The notes beneath the pieces are model-generated. The model was not told the origin of the DNA. It saw only the letters and a program-made list of their open reading frames with translations, and searched no databases. The position numbers and the translations under genes are program-made. Of a stretch of DNA of 64,000 nucleotides, positions 1-7,928 are shown piece by piece. The DNA comes from Zobellia galactanivorans. GTDB taxonomy: Bacteria > Bacteroidota > Bacteroidia > Flavobacteriales > Flavobacteriaceae. Position 1 is the stretch's first letter; every line of letters starts with the position of its first letter. Location of the stretch: the NCBI RefSeq assembly GCF_000973105.1, contig NC_015844.1, positions 1,670,501 to 1,734,500 of the forward strand, in the 5' to 3' direction.

Positions 1-733
1 TCCCTCGTTTGATGGATACACTGATACCCTCATAATCAAAAGGATTTTTACTTCGCATAAACAAAATACCGTTAAAGGCGTTTGCCCCATAAAGTGCAGA
101 TGATGCTCCCGGTAATAATTCAACACTTAAAACATCAGGTTCAACTAAACCCACCAAGTTCCCGATAGGGAAGTTCAATGCCGGTGTTGAGTTGTCCATA
201 CCATCTACCAACTGCATAAAACGCGTATTGGCAAAAGACGCAAACCCTCTTGTATTGACAGATTTAAAGGTTAAACTGTTGGTGTTAACATCAACTCCTT
301 TTAGATTCTCAAGACCTCCATAAAAATCTGCGGCAGTACCGTTCTTTATTTCAGAAACTCCAATTCTTTCTACTGTAACCGGAGATTCAAAAATACGCTC
401 GGGCGTTCTTGAAGCAGAAATAACCACTTCATCCAAAAATGTTTGCGACTCATTAATTACAATGGTCAAGGTTTGATTGTTCGAGGTGACTTCCTCAGTA
501 ACATCGGAATATCCGATACTCGTAATTCTTAACTGAAAAGGGGGTACTTCAGAGGTTTGTAAGCTAAAATTTCCGTCAAAATCCGTTGTGGCACCAATCG
601 CCTTTCCTTCGATAACGATATTGGCCCCTGGTACGGGTTGACTGTTCTGATCTACCACTTTTCCGTTTACCGTCGTTTGCGAAAATCCAAAGCTAGTCGC
701 CAACAGCAAGGCTAAAAATAGTATTGCTCTCAT
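1..733 (-). CDS. TonB-dependent receptor, N-terminal part (runs off the window)
   Basis: Partial gene: 244 codons are visible from the ATG at 733 and the frame is still open at base 1. The product begins with a signal peptide (residues 1 to about 19, ending SFGFSQ), followed by a carboxypeptidase-regulatory-like beta-sandwich (about 22-100, with GKVVDQNSQPVPGANI and a DFDGNF turn). The plug domain starts near residue 108 (ISASRTPERIFESPVTVERI) and holds the usual LPGASSALYGANAFNGIL segment. Such receptors import ligands across the outer membrane using TonB energy. The substrate cannot be told from the plug. No SusD-like partner is visible, but it would lie outside the window. A TATGCATGCATA palindrome lies about 80 bp upstream of the start. 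Family assignment is firm; function is open. Confidence 0.93.
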   Translation of the reverse strand, partial: MRAILFLALLLATSFGFSQTTVNGKVVDQNSQPVPGANIVIEGKAIGATTDFDGNFSLQTSEVPPFQLRITSIGYSDVTEEVTSNNQTLTIVINESQTFLDEVVISASRTPERIFESPVTVERIGVSEIKNGTAADFYGGLENLKGVDVNTNSLTFKSVNTRGFASFANTRFMQLVDGMDNSTPALNFPIGNLVGLVEPDVLSVELLPGASSALYGANAFNGILFMRSKNPFDYEGISVSIKRG

Positions 734-810
734 GTTAAGTTTAAGTTAAATATGTTAGTAACCCGAAGTTACATTTTTTTTTCGACCAATAATCATAAAA
801 TGAAAAAAAT

Positions 811-822
811 TATGCATGCATA
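811..822. promoter_or_regulatory. Palindrome TATGCATGCATA upstream of the TonB receptor
   Basis: A 12-bp perfect palindrome lies about 78-89 bp upstream of the receptor start at 733. Its core ATGCATGCAT recurs within the 20-bp palindrome at 63698-63717. The position and symmetry fit a dimeric regulator site, but no regulator gene is in the window and no consensus TAnnTTTG element was found between this site and the receptor start. Confidence 0.4.
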
Positions 823-864
823 GTATATATTTGCTAAAAAACACCCCTTGAAATTACATATTTA

Positions 865-902
865 CCAAAACAAACAGGCCTTGACGTACGTCAAGGCCTG
901 TT
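865..902 (-). terminator. Intrinsic terminator downstream of glmS
   Basis: Bases 873-902 form a perfect 30-base inverted repeat with 15-base arms (AACAGGCCTTGACGT and its complement). Read on the minus strand it is followed by TTTGTTTTGG. It begins 31 bases after the glmS stop codon, so it should end the glmS transcript before the next minus-strand gene. Confidence 0.8.
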
Positions 903-932
903 AAATGCTGATAATTATATGGTTTTAAGCGC

Positions 933-2780
933 CTACTCTACAGTAACCGATTTTGCCAAGTTTCTAGGCTGATCTACATTACAGCCACGCATAACGGCAA
1001 TATGATAAGACAATAATTGCAATGGAATGGTGTTCAATAAGGGAGAAAGACTTTCAAGGGTCTCTGGAACTTCTACCACATGATCGGCGAGTTCGGTCAC
1101 CTGCGTATCACCTTCAGTAACTATGGCGATTATCTTTCCTTTTCTCGACTTTATCTCTTGAATATTACTGACCACCTTTTCATAATGCCCTTTTTTAGTA
1201 GCAATAACGAAAACCGGCATTTGATCATCAATCAACGCGATAGGTCCATGTTTCATTTCTGCGGCTGGATACCCCTCGGCATGGATATAACTAATTTCCT
1301 TAAGTTTCAACGCTCCTTCCAAGGCCACTGGGAAATTATACCCCCTACCTAAATAGAGGCAGTTGGTAGAATCTTTATACACATCGGCAATAATCTCTAT
1401 AAGGGCGTTGCTCTCCAAAACCTTCTCTACTTTAGCCGGAATGGTCTCAAGCTCGGTCAAAAACTCATGGAACCTAGACTCGGAAAACACTCCTTTTTCT
1501 TTCGCCAATTTCAAGGCCAATAAGGTAAGTACCGTGATCTGGGTCGTAAAAGCCTTAGTTGAAGCCACCCCGATTTCAGGACCGGCATGGGTATAAGCAC
1601 CCGCATCGGTCTCTCGTGCAATAGAAGAACCTACTACATTACATACACCGAAAACAAAGGCTCCCTTTTCTTTAGCCAATTTAATGGCGGCCAAGGTATC
1701 TGCCGTCTCTCCCGATTGTGATATGGCAATAAGAATGTCCTTATCGGTAATCACCGGATTTCTATATCTGAACTCAGAAGCATATTCGACCTCAACAGGA
1801 ATCCTTGCCAAATCTTCAAAAATGTATTCGGCCACTAAACCTGCATGCCATGAGGTACCGCACGCCACAATAATGATGCGATTGGCATTCATGAACTTCT
1901 CAAGGTTTTGGTCAATACCCGCCATCTTTATAAGACCCTGCGATGCACGTAACCTTCCTCTATACGTATCTAAAATAGCTCTTGGTTGCTCGTAAATTTC
2001 CTTTAACATAAAATGATCGTAACCTCCCTTTTCAATTTCCTCGAGGTTCATTTTCAACTCAAGAATATTCGGATACGCTACGGCGTCATTCTTTATTTTA
2101 CGAAGTTTGATTTCCTTTCCCAATCGAATAATTGCCATCTCCTCATCTTCAAGGTATACGGCATTGTTGGTAAACTCGATAAAGGGTGAAGCATCGGAAG
2201 CAATGAAAAACTCATTGTCACCAACACCTATTGCCAATGGACTTCCCAATTTGGCCACCACGATTTCATCGGGCTTCTTTTTGTCAAAAACGGCAATGGC
2301 GTATGCGCCAACCACTTCGTTCAACGCAATCTGAACCGCTTGACCCAGTTTAACACCTTCGGTTTTTTGCACCTCTTCGATCAGGTTGATCAAAACTTCG
2401 GTATCGGTATCCGATTCAAAAGTGTAGCCCCTTTTGGTGAGCTCCTTCTTTACCGATTCGTAGTTTTCGATAATTCCGTTGTGAATGATTACCAAATCAC
2501 CCGAATTGGAATAATGTGGGTGGGAGTTGATGTCGTTGGGTACCCCATGGGTAGCCCAACGTGTATGACCTATACCTAGATTTCCTTTCAATGAAATGGT
2601 ACTTTCCGCCTTTTTCTTAAGGTCTTCCACCTTACCCTTGGTCTTAGCCAAGTTTATTTTTTCGCCGTCAAAGATTGCAACACCGGCACTGTCATAACCT
2701 CTATATTCAAGACGTTGCAAACCTTTTACTATAATCGGATAAGCCTCTCTATGACCTATATAACCTACTATTCCACACAT
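933..2780 (-). CDS. glmS: Glutamine-fructose-6-phosphate aminotransferase (isomerizing)
   Basis: Makes glucosamine-6-phosphate from fructose-6-phosphate and glutamine, the first step towards UDP-GlcNAc for peptidoglycan and lipid A. The 615-residue product starts MCGIVGYIG, placing Cys2 as the N-terminal nucleophile of the glutaminase domain (about 2-230); two SIS sugar-isomerase domains follow (about 300-440 and 470-605, with CGTSWHAG and SQSGETADT), and it ends PRNLAKSVTVE as is usual. The frame is open 16 codons further upstream, but the mature enzyme needs Cys after Met, and an exact TACATTTG promoter element at 2826-2833 would overlap the longer version, so the ATG at 2780 is chosen. It is followed by a strong terminator, suggesting its own transcript. 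Confidence 0.98.
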   Translation of the reverse strand: MCGIVGYIGHREAYPIIVKGLQRLEYRGYDSAGVAIFDGEKINLAKTKGKVEDLKKKAESTISLKGNLGIGHTRWATHGVPNDINSHPHYSNSGDLVIIHNGIIENYESVKKELTKRGYTFESDTDTEVLINLIEEVQKTEGVKLGQAVQIALNEVVGAYAIAVFDKKKPDEIVVAKLGSPLAIGVGDNEFFIASDASPFIEFTNNAVYLEDEEMAIIRLGKEIKLRKIKNDAVAYPNILELKMNLEEIEKGGYDHFMLKEIYEQPRAILDTYRGRLRASQGLIKMAGIDQNLEKFMNANRIIIVACGTSWHAGLVAEYIFEDLARIPVEVEYASEFRYRNPVITDKDILIAISQSGETADTLAAIKLAKEKGAFVFGVCNVVGSSIARETDAGAYTHAGPEIGVASTKAFTTQITVLTLLALKLAKEKGVFSESRFHEFLTELETIPAKVEKVLESNALIEIIADVYKDSTNCLYLGRGYNFPVALEGALKLKEISYIHAEGYPAAEMKHGPIALIDDQMPVFVIATKKGHYEKVVSNIQEIKSRKGKIIAIVTEGDTQVTELADHVVEVPETLESLSPLLNTIPLQLLSYHIAVMRGCNVDQPRNLAKSVTVE

Positions 2781-2825
2781 ACTATCTAAGTTAATTAAAG
2801 TTGGGGAAATACATATACTTCGGCG

Positions 2826-2833
2826 CAAATGTA
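2826..2833 (-). promoter_or_regulatory. Bacteroidota -7 element for glmS (TACATTTG)
   Basis: Exact match to the TAnnTTTG -7 box on the minus strand, putting the transcript start near 2819 and giving a 5' leader of about 40 bases before the ATG at 2780. No clear -33 TTTG was seen at the usual spacing. Confidence 0.5.
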
Positions 2834-2967
2834 ATGGATGCTGCCCAAATCCCCTCAGAATACTCCTATAAAACGTAATTTATCGTTAATTGGTATGATA
2901 AAGCAAAAAGCATGCCCCATATCAACAAACTCACGAGTTATTGTTATCGTAGTCGACTTAAAAACAA

Positions 2968-4803
2968 TTAGTTGGTTTCAGTATAGAAAATTTCAAGCTC
3001 CAATTTCTTATCGGAGTCAGCACCGTCGACTGAGCTACCGTAAAGAACGGTACCCAAAGGTGTCAAGGTATTTGCCACGGGTAATTGTTGTTCGCCACCA
3101 TTCTCTAGCATTGCATTGCCAGTTGCCGTAATAAACGCATTGGCCGTAGCGGTAAGTCCCAAGCTCACATTCTCGGCACTGCCCGACACCAAACTATTAA
3201 GGTAGGTGGTAATATTTATCGTATACGTAGAACTCCCATCTGAATTCGATTTGACCAAATACCCGTCATATTCAGCAGATTGACCATCAGCATCACTAGC
3301 CGACAAAGGCAGTCCGGTATTGGTATCCATATTGTACAAATAAAGTCGGCTAGGCTCTTCCCCTAGATTATCATCGGCCACATGAAATACAAGATTGGCC
3401 TCATTGATAATCCAATTTTTAGACTTGATCTCATCGATTACCTCGCGACTACCTGCACTATCGAACAATTTGATTTCGGCAAAACTACCCGCTCCACCCT
3501 TTAAATAAATCTTCGATGCATTTTCGCCCGTATCAAGACTTTCCGCTATTTCAGTAGGATAGGCCTCATTAACGAAAGTATTCACCGCATTACCATCTAT
3601 TCCGGTAAGCTGGCCCTGAGAACTATACGATTCCCTTACAAAGCCCAAGACAACGTCTTTTTGCTTACCCTGAGGAGTAACATTCCCCTCGGAATCGGCA
3701 CTATCATAACTATAGGAAATTGTAATGTTCGCCGCCCTTATGTTGAACAAGAACATAACATCGCTCTCCACTCCGGAAACCGAAAAATGCAAGCCTCGTA
3801 AAAACTCCTTAAAATTGCTTTGACTGAAGAGTTCGGTCGACCCTTCCTTATCCAAGATATTTTCCTGGAAAAAATCTTTGTCCAAAGCCACGCGGATACC
3901 AGGCGACAAATAACTATACTGGGTAGATTCATCAACATCTTCAGTTGATTCATCGTCTCGCTTCTTCAATTGAATCTGCTTTGAACTGACCACGATAGGT
4001 TCCGACTCGGCACTATCATAAATCACTTCATCAACAAAAGTCGGCGCAAATTCCTGACTTGAATAATACTCTTGCGCTTCCTCAAAATTAGCCGAAGGAT
4101 CCAGGTCTCGCATAAAAAATGTAGACCGCTGCACTTTCAGGTTAAAGCTAGGCACCGGATCTTCCAATTCATCGTACAGTTTTCCACCTACGTAAATACT
4201 GTCCAAATCGAAAGCCTTACGAAACTGGTCCTTTACAAAATCGGCATCGTCTTCGTCATCATTGGGGTCTAACGGGTTCGAACCTTTTGTTTTTTCCTGG
4301 TTATCGGTAAGACCACCACCATCGGTATCGCTATTGGGATCCGTTGGATCTTTATCCAATGCATCTATAAGTCCGTCTAAATCGGCATCACCTGAAGGGT
4401 TGGTCAAAAAAGGAATATAAAGATACACCGAATCGATCGTTTCATTTTCGGGAATCTGCAAAACGGAACTCGGATTCTCCTCTTCTTCTTGTTCCTGGGT
4501 ATACGAACCAAAAATAGGGTTCGCACTGGGCAATAACACTTGAGAGGTCACACTTGCCTCGGTTTTCCCATAAAGGGGATCATCGTATACACCTAATTGG
4601 TAAATGGCCAACCGGTTCGCAGATACGGCCTTTATTTTTTTATTATAGGCAAAGACATCGTAGCTAGCCTTATTATTTTTGAACGGTTCACCCCCGACTA
4701 CGCCCGAGCCGATGGTTGTCAAGTCTTCTTCACATGATGCAAAAATGGTGACAAATACTATTACTGCCAGCGCAGGGAGCTTCAATCTGTTCAAAAAAAT
4801 CAT
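2968..4803 (-). CDS. DUF4270 family lipoprotein
   Basis: A 611-residue exported lipoprotein with a signal peptide and lipobox FASC (Cys24). The residues after Cys24, EED, resemble the acidic export signal that sends Bacteroidota lipoproteins to the cell surface, so surface display is inferred. The N-terminal core matches DUF4270 as found next to panC in Flavobacteriaceae. An acidic Asp/Gly-rich stretch at about 138-187 (DADLDGLIDALDKDPTDPNSD) looks like a pair of thrombospondin type 3 calcium-binding repeats inserted into the domain. It starts 5 bases after the GT5 gene stop, so the two are probably cotranscribed. The molecular function of DUF4270 is unknown to me; the gene call itself is secure. 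Confidence 0.9.
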   Translation of the reverse strand: MIFLNRLKLPALAVIVFVTIFASCEEDLTTIGSGVVGGEPFKNNKASYDVFAYNKKIKAVSANRLAIYQLGVYDDPLYGKTEASVTSQVLLPSANPIFGSYTQEQEEEENPSSVLQIPENETIDSVYLYIPFLTNPSGDADLDGLIDALDKDPTDPNSDTDGGGLTDNQEKTKGSNPLDPNDDEDDADFVKDQFRKAFDLDSIYVGGKLYDELEDPVPSFNLKVQRSTFFMRDLDPSANFEEAQEYYSSQEFAPTFVDEVIYDSAESEPIVVSSKQIQLKKRDDESTEDVDESTQYSYLSPGIRVALDKDFFQENILDKEGSTELFSQSNFKEFLRGLHFSVSGVESDVMFLFNIRAANITISYSYDSADSEGNVTPQGKQKDVVLGFVRESYSSQGQLTGIDGNAVNTFVNEAYPTEIAESLDTGENASKIYLKGGAGSFAEIKLFDSAGSREVIDEIKSKNWIINEANLVFHVADDNLGEEPSRLYLYNMDTNTGLPLSASDADGQSAEYDGYLVKSNSDGSSTYTINITTYLNSLVSGSAENVSLGLTATANAFITATGNAMLENGGEQQLPVANTLTPLGTVLYGSSVDGADSDKKLELEIFYTETN

Positions 4804-4808
4804 TCGGG

Positions 4809-5618
4809 CTAATTTAAAACTTCAGTGTTATAAAAATTGGCGTATGCCTCTTCAAATTCTTGAAGGGTAACGTACGGCAACACAGGTTTTTCAAGGTTGG
4901 ATATATGGCTTTGTAAATCTTCTGGAATATCTTCCGCCGCTAAAATAATGGCATCGGAATGATCTACAGCAACCTTTAACAAATTATTATATGTAGGAGT
5001 TTTTAGCGGAGCTATACTTTCTTCGGCAATACCGTCAAAAGCCACTTTTTTGATCATGTCGGAATCAAGCTCGCCCTCAAAGGACTTACCATATACCGAT
5101 GTCACAATTTTACTGGCATTGAACAAAGGTTCGTCTGCATAGTATTTCTTTAGGTACAATGGCAATAAAGAAGCCATCCAACCATGGACATGGATAATAT
5201 CGGGAGACCAATTCAATTTCTTGACGGTCTCAACTACACCCTTTGCAAAAAAGATGGCGCGCTGATCATTATCTGGAAACAAAGTGCCTTCAGCATCGGT
5301 AAAGGTCGCCTTTCGCTTGAAGTATTCGTCATTGTCTATGAAATACACCTGAATACGCTCTCTCGGTATGGAAGCGACTTTTATAATAAGCGGCATATCG
5401 ATATCGTTGATCACAAGATTCATCCCTGACAGACGTATAACTTCGTGAAGTTGATGCCTTCGCTCATTAATATTTCCGTACCGAGGCATGAATATGCGAA
5501 TTTGGCCACCATTGCTGTTGACCATCCTTGGCGTTTCATAAGACATTAGGGAAACTTCGTTCTCCGGAAGATAGGGTACCAACTCCGATGATACGAACAA
5601 TATCTTTTTACCATTCAT
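4809..5618 (-). CDS. Short glycogen/starch synthase-like protein (GT5 N-domain only)
   Basis: A 269-residue protein starting MNGKKILFVSSELVPYLPEN, which aligns with the N-terminal catalytic half of bacterial glycogen synthase (GT5), including IIHVHGWMASLLPLYLKK. Full GlgA is about 470-490 residues and has a second Rossmann half that binds the nucleotide sugar; here it is entirely absent. The Lys-Thr-Gly-Gly nucleotide-binding loop expected near residues 15-18 is also not recognisable. The same short form is common next to panC in this family, so it is unlikely to be a recent truncation. Whether it transfers sugar at all is doubtful; a binding or regulatory role is possible. It is divergent from panC and shares a 104-base promoter region. 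Confidence 0.8.
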   Translation of the reverse strand: MNGKKILFVSSELVPYLPENEVSLMSYETPRMVNSNGGQIRIFMPRYGNINERRHQLHEVIRLSGMNLVINDIDMPLIIKVASIPRERIQVYFIDNDEYFKRKATFTDAEGTLFPDNDQRAIFFAKGVVETVKKLNWSPDIIHVHGWMASLLPLYLKKYYADEPLFNASKIVTSVYGKSFEGELDSDMIKKVAFDGIAEESIAPLKTPTYNNLLKVAVDHSDAIILAAEDIPEDLQSHISNLEKPVLPYVTLQEFEEAYANFYNTEVLN

Positions 5619-5655
5619 ATTTGCAATGTTTTATGTATTTGGTGCAACGTGCGTG

Positions 5656-5663
5656 CAAAATTA
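5656..5663 (-). promoter_or_regulatory. -7 element for the GT5 gene (TAATTTTG)
   Basis: Exact TAnnTTTG match on the minus strand, 38 bases upstream of the start at 5618. It is part of the divergent promoter region shared with panC. No convincing -33 box was seen. Confidence 0.42.
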
Positions 5664-5694
5664 CAAAAATTATGCACATTAGCCGTAATTATAG

Positions 5695-5702
5695 TAAGTT
5701 TG
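5695..5702 (+). promoter_or_regulatory. -7 element for panC (TAAGTTTG)
   Basis: Exact TAnnTTTG match ending 20 bases before the panC ATG, implying a leader of about 14 bases. It probably drives panC and the genes packed behind it. Confidence 0.5.
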
Positions 5703-5722
5703 CTCGCTTTTAAAACAAACCT

Positions 5723-6565
5723 ATGTTGGTATTCAAAACGAAAAAAGAGCTGACCGAGCACGTTTCAGCACTCCCAAAAACGAACCGTTTAGCATTGGTT
5801 CCTACCATGGGAGCACTCCACAAAGGTCATGTATCATTGGTCGAACAGGCCATTGCCGAAAATGAGACCGTGGTGGTGAGCATCTTTGTAAACCCCACCC
5901 AGTTCAACAACAAAGAAGACCTAGAAAAATATCCACAAACGCTGCAGGCCGACCTCGACCTACTGTCAGCTACCTCCGAAAACATCATCATATTCGCCCC
6001 ATCGGCCGAAGAAGTCTACGATAAGAACGTCAAAGCCAAGACTTATGATTTTGAAGGATTGGACCAAGTTATGGAAGGTGCCTTTAGAGAAGACCATTTT
6101 AATGGCGTAGGCACTATAGTAGAGGCACTTCTTTTGCTCGTAAAACCCGATCGCGCCTATTTTGGCGAAAAAGATTTCCAGCAGCTACAGATTATCAGAA
6201 AACTGGTCGAACAGCAACAAATACCCGTAGAAATCATAGGCTGCCCGATTGTCAGGGAACCTAGCGGACTGGCCATGAGTTCGCGCAATGAAAGGTTATC
6301 GCCCGAATTGCGACAAAAGGCATCGTTCATCTACAGCACCCTACTTGCTGCCAAGGAAAAATTTGGCACGAAAAGTGCTGGTTATGTAGTGGATTGGGTC
6401 AAGAAAGAATTTGACCAACACGAAGACCTAGAACTGGAATACATAGAAATAACCGATGTAAACACGCTACGTCCGATTACAATAAAAAACGAAAACCTAA
6501 AATATAGGGCATTTATCGCCGTTTATGCTGGCGGAGTCCGACTTATAGACAATATTGCCCTATAA
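5723..6565 (+). CDS. panC: Pantoate-beta-alanine ligase (pantothenate synthetase)
   Basis: Joins pantoate and beta-alanine with ATP to make pantothenate, the precursor of coenzyme A. At 280 residues it has the normal length. The nucleotidyl-transferase fold is marked by TMGALHKGH (His33 and His36 of the HIGH-like motif), FVNPTQF, GxKDFQQ-type [10 protein letters not shown] and MSSRNERL, the last being the region that takes the KMSKS role. The start ATG lies just behind an exact -7 box. panD follows after 17 bases, so the enzyme and the source of its beta-alanine substrate are adjacent. Confidence 0.97.
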   Translation: MLVFKTKKELTEHVSALPKTNRLALVPTMGALHKGHVSLVEQAIAENETVVVSIFVNPTQFNNKEDLEKYPQTLQADLDLLSATSENIIIFAPSAEEVYDKNVKAKTYDFEGLDQVMEGAFREDHFNGVGTIVEALLLLVKPDRAYFGEKDFQQLQIIRKLVEQQQIPVEIIGCPIVREPSGLAMSSRNERLSPELRQKASFIYSTLLAAKEKFGTKSAGYVVDWVKKEFDQHEDLELEYIEITDVNTLRPITIKNENLKYRAFIAVYAGGVRLIDNIAL

Positions 6566-6582
6566 TTAATTATCTTTGTCAC

Positions 6583-6933
6583 ATGCAAATAGAAGTTGTA
6601 AAATCTAAAATACACCGTGTAAAAGTTACCGGGGCCGACCTGAACTATATCGGCAGCATAACTATTGATGAAGATTTGATGGATGCCGCCAATATTATTC
6701 GTGGCGAAAAAGTACAGATCGTCAACAACAACAATGGCGAACGCCTAGAGACCTACGCCATACCGGGCCCACGAAACAGTGGAGAACTTACACTGAACGG
6801 GGCCGCGGCCAGAAAGGTAGCCGTAGGCGACATACTTATTCTGATTACGTATGCACGTATGGATATCGAAGAAGCCAAAACGTTCAACCCCGCGTTGGTT
6901 TTCCCCAATGAAGAGACTAATTTGTTGAAGTAG
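6583..6933 (+). CDS. panD: Aspartate 1-decarboxylase
   Basis: Decarboxylates aspartate to beta-alanine, the second substrate of the upstream ligase. The 116-residue proenzyme self-cleaves between Gly24 and Ser25 (YIGSIT) to form the pyruvoyl cofactor; the downstream [15 protein letters not shown] segment is also typical. A TATCTTTG sequence at 6571-6578 matches the -7 consensus exactly and would place a transcript start at or beside the ATG, so a leaderless internal transcript is possible in addition to read-through from panC. That second promoter is an inference from sequence only. Confidence 0.97.
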   Translation: MQIEVVKSKIHRVKVTGADLNYIGSITIDEDLMDAANIIRGEKVQIVNNNNGERLETYAIPGPRNSGELTLNGAAARKVAVGDILILITYARMDIEEAKTFNPALVFPNEETNLLK

Positions 6934-6935
6934 AC

Positions 6936-7901
6936 TTGAACCAAAAACTCAAAAAAACACTAAAAACAGTACTCCCAATAGCCTTGGGAGTTTTTTTAGT
7001 TTGGTACTCTTACTACAAGACTTCACCAGAAGACAGGGAGCAGATATTATATTACATTAAGGACGCGGACCTTTTCTGGGTCGGCATTTCAATCGTACTC
7101 GGCATACTCGGGCATATTTCCCGTGCCGTACGTTGGAATTACCTACTGGAGCCCTTGGGGTACAAGCCCAAAATCATCAATAACATTTTTATTATCCTAA
7201 TGGCCTATTTTGCAAATTTAGGCATCCCCAGAACCGGGGAAATCCTTCGGGCCACCGCCTTGACCACTTACGAGGACGTACCCTTCGAAAAAGGCTTTGG
7301 CACCATTGTAACCGAACGGGTCATAGATGTCATCATGCTGTTAATGCTTATTGGCCTCACCTTACTCTTACAGACCGACAGCATTCTAGGCTTTTTACAA
7401 AACAAAGGATTTAACTTAAAAGGACTGCTGCTTTTAATGGGCGCGGGACTGTTCGGACTGGTTCTCTTTTTTATTTTCATCAAAAAATCATCACATAGGA
7501 TCGCCCTGAAGATCAAAGGCTTTATCAAGGGACTGATGGAAGGTGTTTTTAGCATCTTTAAAATGAAAAAAAAGTGGGCCTTCGTATTCCACACCCTTTT
7601 CATTTGGGCTTGTTATGTCGGTATGCTGTGGGTAATTAAATTTACCGTGCCCGAAACCATACATTTATCACTGAGCCAACTTATGGTTGCTTTTGTAGCG
7701 GGCTCCTTCGCAATGACCGCCACCAATGGCGGTATAGGCCTTTACCCCATTGCCGTGAGCAGTGCATTGGCCATTTTTGGCATCAGCGCCGTATCGGGCG
7801 ATGCCTTCGGTTGGATTATGTGGATCGCACAAACTCTCATGATCGTAGTTTTTGGGGCAATATCTTTTCTGGTATTACCGTTATTCAACAGAAACCGATA
7901 A
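6936..7901 (+). CDS. YbhN/UPF0104 family membrane protein (flippase-like)
   Basis: A 321-residue polytopic membrane protein related to the membrane half of lysylphosphatidylglycerol synthase (LPG_synthase_TM). Hydrophobic segments are spaced through the protein (about 12-30, 45-65, 85-105, 125-150, 160-185, 220-245, 255-280, 290-315). Family hallmarks are GHISRAVRWNYLLEPLGYKP and IPRTGEILRATALTTYEDVPFEKGFGTIVTERVID. The soluble acyl/aminoacyl transferase half of MprF is absent, so no lipid modification is implied; transport of a lipid-linked substrate is the usual guess. The start is a TTG two bases after the panD stop, consistent with translational coupling. Confidence 0.85.
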   Translation: MNQKLKKTLKTVLPIALGVFLVWYSYYKTSPEDREQILYYIKDADLFWVGISIVLGILGHISRAVRWNYLLEPLGYKPKIINNIFIILMAYFANLGIPRTGEILRATALTTYEDVPFEKGFGTIVTERVIDVIMLLMLIGLTLLLQTDSILGFLQNKGFNLKGLLLLMGAGLFGLVLFFIFIKKSSHRIALKIKGFIKGLMEGVFSIFKMKKKWAFVFHTLFIWACYVGMLWVIKFTVPETIHLSLSQLMVAFVAGSFAMTATNGGIGLYPIAVSSALAIFGISAVSGDAFGWIMWIAQTLMIVVFGAISFLVLPLFNRNR

Positions 7902-7928
7902 GGTTTCGTTGTACCCAAAAACTAAACC

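Noticed and set aside
826-833. TATATTTG on the plus strand next to the palindrome at 811-822
   Set aside because: It matches the -7 consensus, but no plus-strand gene follows for 2 kb and the region is AT-rich; a small RNA was considered but no matching terminator is oriented that way.
873-902. 30-base perfect palindrome as a regulator site or recombination site
   Set aside because: It is 31 bases after the glmS stop and followed by a T-rich run on that strand, so a terminator explains it.
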